A stretch of 7,204 nt of DNA. It comes from Deltaproteobacteria bacterium (GTDB lineage: Bacteria; Desulfobacterota; Desulfobacteria; Desulfobacterales; Desulfatibacillaceae). Where the stretch lies: assembly GCA_021815525.1 (NCBI GenBank), contig JAKAGN010000135.1, positions 1-7,204 of the forward strand, in the 5' to 3' direction. Below, one piece after another: positions 6,617 to 7,204 of the stretch. Numbering within the stretch: position 1 is the first letter of the stretch; each line of letters begins with the position of its first letter. The notes beneath the pieces are model-generated. The model saw nothing but the letters and a program-made list of their open reading frames with translations. It had not been told where the DNA came from and ran no database searches. Position numbers and translations under genes: made by a program.

Positions 6617-6660
6617 AGGGACGGGGAAATCCTTTCAAGAAAGGGTTTCCCCAGGTCCCT
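6617..6660 (+). terminator. Strong hairpin, probable terminator after the protease gene
   Basis: The left arm 6617-6636 pairs with 6639-6660 as about 20 base pairs, including one G-T pair and a two-base bulge (6653-6654). It closes on CCTTTC-AA-GAAAGG. A short T-run (6660-6662) and then a looser pyrimidine tract ending CTCTTTT (6671-6677) follow, so the U-tract is imperfect. It lies 35 bp after the protease stop and 46 bp before the helicase start. It probably separates the two transcription units. Confidence 0.65.
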
Positions 6661-6705
6661 TTCCCCGTTGCTCTTTTGCCGCGAACCATCGTTGAACAGA
6701 CCGCC

Positions 6706-7204
6706 ATGCACGAGATCGAAGGCCGCGTCAGCGCCATCACCTTCCACAACGAGGAAAATCTTTTCACCATCGCGCGACTCGCCACCGAGAGCGACGGCGT
6801 GGTGCCGCTTTTGGGCAACATGGGGCGGATCGACGTGGGGGAGAGCCTGAAGGCCACTGGCGAGTGGGAGACGCATCCCCGCTTCGGCCGGCAGTTTAGG
6901 GTAAAGAGCTTCGAGGTGGTGGCGCCCGCCACGGCGGACGGCATCCGCGAGTACCTGGGATCGGGGCTCATCAAGGGGCTGGGGCCCTCGCTTGCCGAGA
7001 GGATCGTGAAAAAGTTCGGCGAGCGTGCCCTTGCCGTCATGGACGAGGAGCCCGAGCGCCTGCTTTCGGTGAAAGGGATCGGAGAGGCCAAGCTTGGCCT
7101 CATCATGGAGGACTGGCGGGCCAAGAAGGGCCAGCGGGACACGCTGGTATTCCTCACGGGCCACGGCATATCGCCGGGCGCGGCCGGCCGCATCATGGAC
7201 GCCT
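6706..7204 (+). CDS. recD2: RecD2-like (RecD/TraA-type) DNA helicase, N-terminal fragment cut by the window edge
   Basis: The first 166 codons are open to the end of the window. They match the N-terminal part of RecD2-type superfamily 1B 5'-3' DNA helicases, which act in repair and replication without RecBC. Residues 1-75 form the OB-like N-terminal domain, beginning EGRVSAITFHNEENLFTI and ending GRQFRVKSFEV. The RecD2 signature YLGSGLIKGLGPSLAERIV (83-101) and a second helix-hairpin-helix, LLSVKGIGEAKLG (119-131), follow. The helicase motor domains would lie beyond the window and cannot be checked. The ATG at 6706-6708 is the best start, though no Shine-Dalgarno is visible. An in-frame TTG at 6676-6678 could add ten residues but has no ribosome site either. 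It follows a terminator-like hairpin, so it probably has its own promoter, which I could not identify. Confidence 0.88.
   Translation, partial: MHEIEGRVSAITFHNEENLFTIARLATESDGVVPLLGNMGRIDVGESLKATGEWETHPRFGRQFRVKSFEVVAPATADGIREYLGSGLIKGLGPSLAERIVKKFGERALAVMDEEPERLLSVKGIGEAKLGLIMEDWRAKKGQRDTLVFLTGHGISPGAAGRIMDA

Noticed and set aside
6492..7196. Minus-strand open frames opposite the start of the helicase gene (also 6508-7164)
   Set aside because: The plus strand gives a clear RecD2 N-terminus with OB and helix-hairpin-helix motifs. The opposite-strand products resemble nothing and cross the terminator hairpin.

Overview
The window is GC-rich and densely coding. It appears to come from an anaerobic bacterium, most plausibly a Desulfobacterota/deltaproteobacterial lineage. 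The anaerobic call rests on an intact glycyl radical enzyme with its dedicated radical-SAM activase, because such enzymes are destroyed by oxygen. The lineage call is weaker: it rests on the overall look of the genes and of the palindromic repeat, and no rRNA or other phylogenetic marker was available to test it.

Layout. Positions 44-4548 are a compact minus-strand operon, read right to left. It runs pyrE (orotate phosphoribosyltransferase), then a glycyl-radical-enzyme activase, then a 999-residue glycyl radical enzyme. The genes are separated by 2 bp (or overlap, depending on the activase start) and 18 bp. Positions 4549-5156 are a 608-bp divergent intergenic region. Its left half holds an exact 126-bp tandem duplication built around a palindromic element with 18-bp terminal inverted repeats. 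Its right half holds further inverted repeats and the presumed leader of the next gene. Positions 5157-6581 (plus strand) encode a secreted or periplasmic S41 carboxy-terminal processing protease, followed by a strong hairpin at about 6617-6660. From 6706 to the window edge is the start of a RecD2-type helicase gene, cut off by the window.

How the genes work together. The activase would use S-adenosylmethionine and a [4Fe-4S] cluster to place a radical on Gly975 of the enzyme. That radical passes to Cys640 to start catalysis. The enzyme carries a Cys-Val-Glu active-site motif like the dehydratase/lyase branch of the family, rather than the Cys-Cys pair of pyruvate formate-lyase, so it is not a housekeeping PFL. 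Its substrate cannot be read from the sequence. The most unusual feature is an N-terminal SCP2-like (sterol-carrier-protein type) domain joined to the catalytic core by a charged, Ala/Pro-rich linker. This suggests an unexplored glycyl radical enzyme acting on a hydrophobic or lipid-like molecule. pyrE probably shares only transcription with the pair. The protease and the helicase are housekeeping genes with no evident link to the radical enzyme.
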